Origin: a virus
Reading direction: 5' to 3' (one strand)
IMG/VR virus record: IMGVR_UViG_3300025073_000608
Span: 41,076-105,075 of that record
DNA: 64,000 nucleotides
Shown here: piece by piece, positions 63,898 through 64,000 of the stretch
Layout: every line of letters starts with the position of its first letter
Position numbering within the stretch: position 1 is the stretch's first letter
The notes under the pieces: generated by a model
Databases searched by the model: none
The model's input: the letters and a program-made list of their open reading frames with translations, nothing else
What the model was told of the DNA's origin: nothing
Program-made: the position numbers and the translations under genes

Positions 63898-64000
63898 GAA
63901 TTTTTAAATACTAAAACGTCTTTAACTATTTCTCCTTCTCTATTAGTATATTCAATATGAATTCTAGAGAAAGTTCTAGGAAGGTTCTTACATTCAGATA
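63894..64000 (-). CDS. C-terminal end of an unidentified gene, cut by the window edge
   Basis: Reading in from the right edge on the - strand, one frame stays open for 34 codons and ends in TGA at 63896-63894. The visible end reads LPRTFSRIHIEYTNREGEIV followed by KDVLVFKNS. The other two frames are closed early. The codon use and residue mix look genuine, but the piece is too short to name a family. Its stop overlaps the -35 box of the next gene's promoter, the same arrangement as at 18963-18968. Confidence 0.6.
   Translation of the reverse strand, partial: SECKNLPRTFSRIHIEYTNREGEIVKDVLVFKNS

Noticed and set aside
1-64000. tRNA genes, CRISPR arrays, insertion sequences or integrase sites
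   Set aside because: None were seen. Nearly all bases are coding, and the small gaps hold no cloverleaf, repeat array or transposase.

Overview
The window is a piece of a large, AT-rich (about one third G+C by eye) tailed-bacteriophage genome. It carries a tape-measure-like protein, several baseplate or tail proteins and a full replication set, with almost no intergenic DNA, long same-strand operons and ATGA/TAATG gene overlaps. The host cannot be read from the sequence. Heptosyltransferase-type glycosyltransferases, a GDP-colitose-type pathway and sigma70-type promoters fit a Gram-negative host, but that is inference.

Layout. (1) 1-18140, + strand: virion module. It begins inside a giant tape-measure-like protein with GGF[IV]PNLA motifs and an embedded kinase-like domain. 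Six baseplate/tail/fibre-type proteins follow, several packed with TG/SG dipeptides. (2) 18142-22631, - strand: a putative single-strand annealing protein, a GT4-DUF4214-GT9 glycosyltransferase interrupted by an in-frame TAA, and a possible ssDNA-binding protein. (3) 22693-32189, + strand: two unrecognised proteins of 1580 and 1583 aa, probably virion components. (4) 32186-42882, - strand: replication and recombination. It encodes a bacterial-type DNA polymerase III alpha split into separate polymerase and PHP genes, a DnaQ-like exonuclease, a YopX-like protein, three PD-(D/E)XK-type nucleases, a primase, a DnaB helicase and a RecA-like recombinase. (5) 42794-62950, - strand: a glycan-biosynthesis island of about 20 genes. 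(6) 63020-64000, - strand: an unrecognised beta-rich protein and the tail end of another gene.

The glycan island is the most unusual part. GMD, a ColD-type dehydratase (His in place of the PLP lysine) and an Fcl/ColC-type epimerase-reductase together predict GDP-L-colitose synthesis from host GDP-mannose. A second SDR could make GDP-D-rhamnose from the same intermediate. Also present are an HldE-type sugar kinase, an SGNH hydrolase, an SGNH-FAAL-ACP fusion for acyl activation, two B12-type radical SAM enzymes, a methyltransferase, a split thiamine-diphosphate E1-type enzyme, an RmlC-like epimerase and several glycosyltransferases. Together they look able to build and decorate an unusual glycan, for the virion or for remodelling the host surface.

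Regulation visible in the sequence: sigma70-like promoters precede several - strand genes, and at three of them the -10 box lies 6-8 nt before the ATG, which predicts leaderless mRNAs. Two intrinsic terminators are visible on the - strand, one of them lying inside the 3' coding end of the convergent virion gene.
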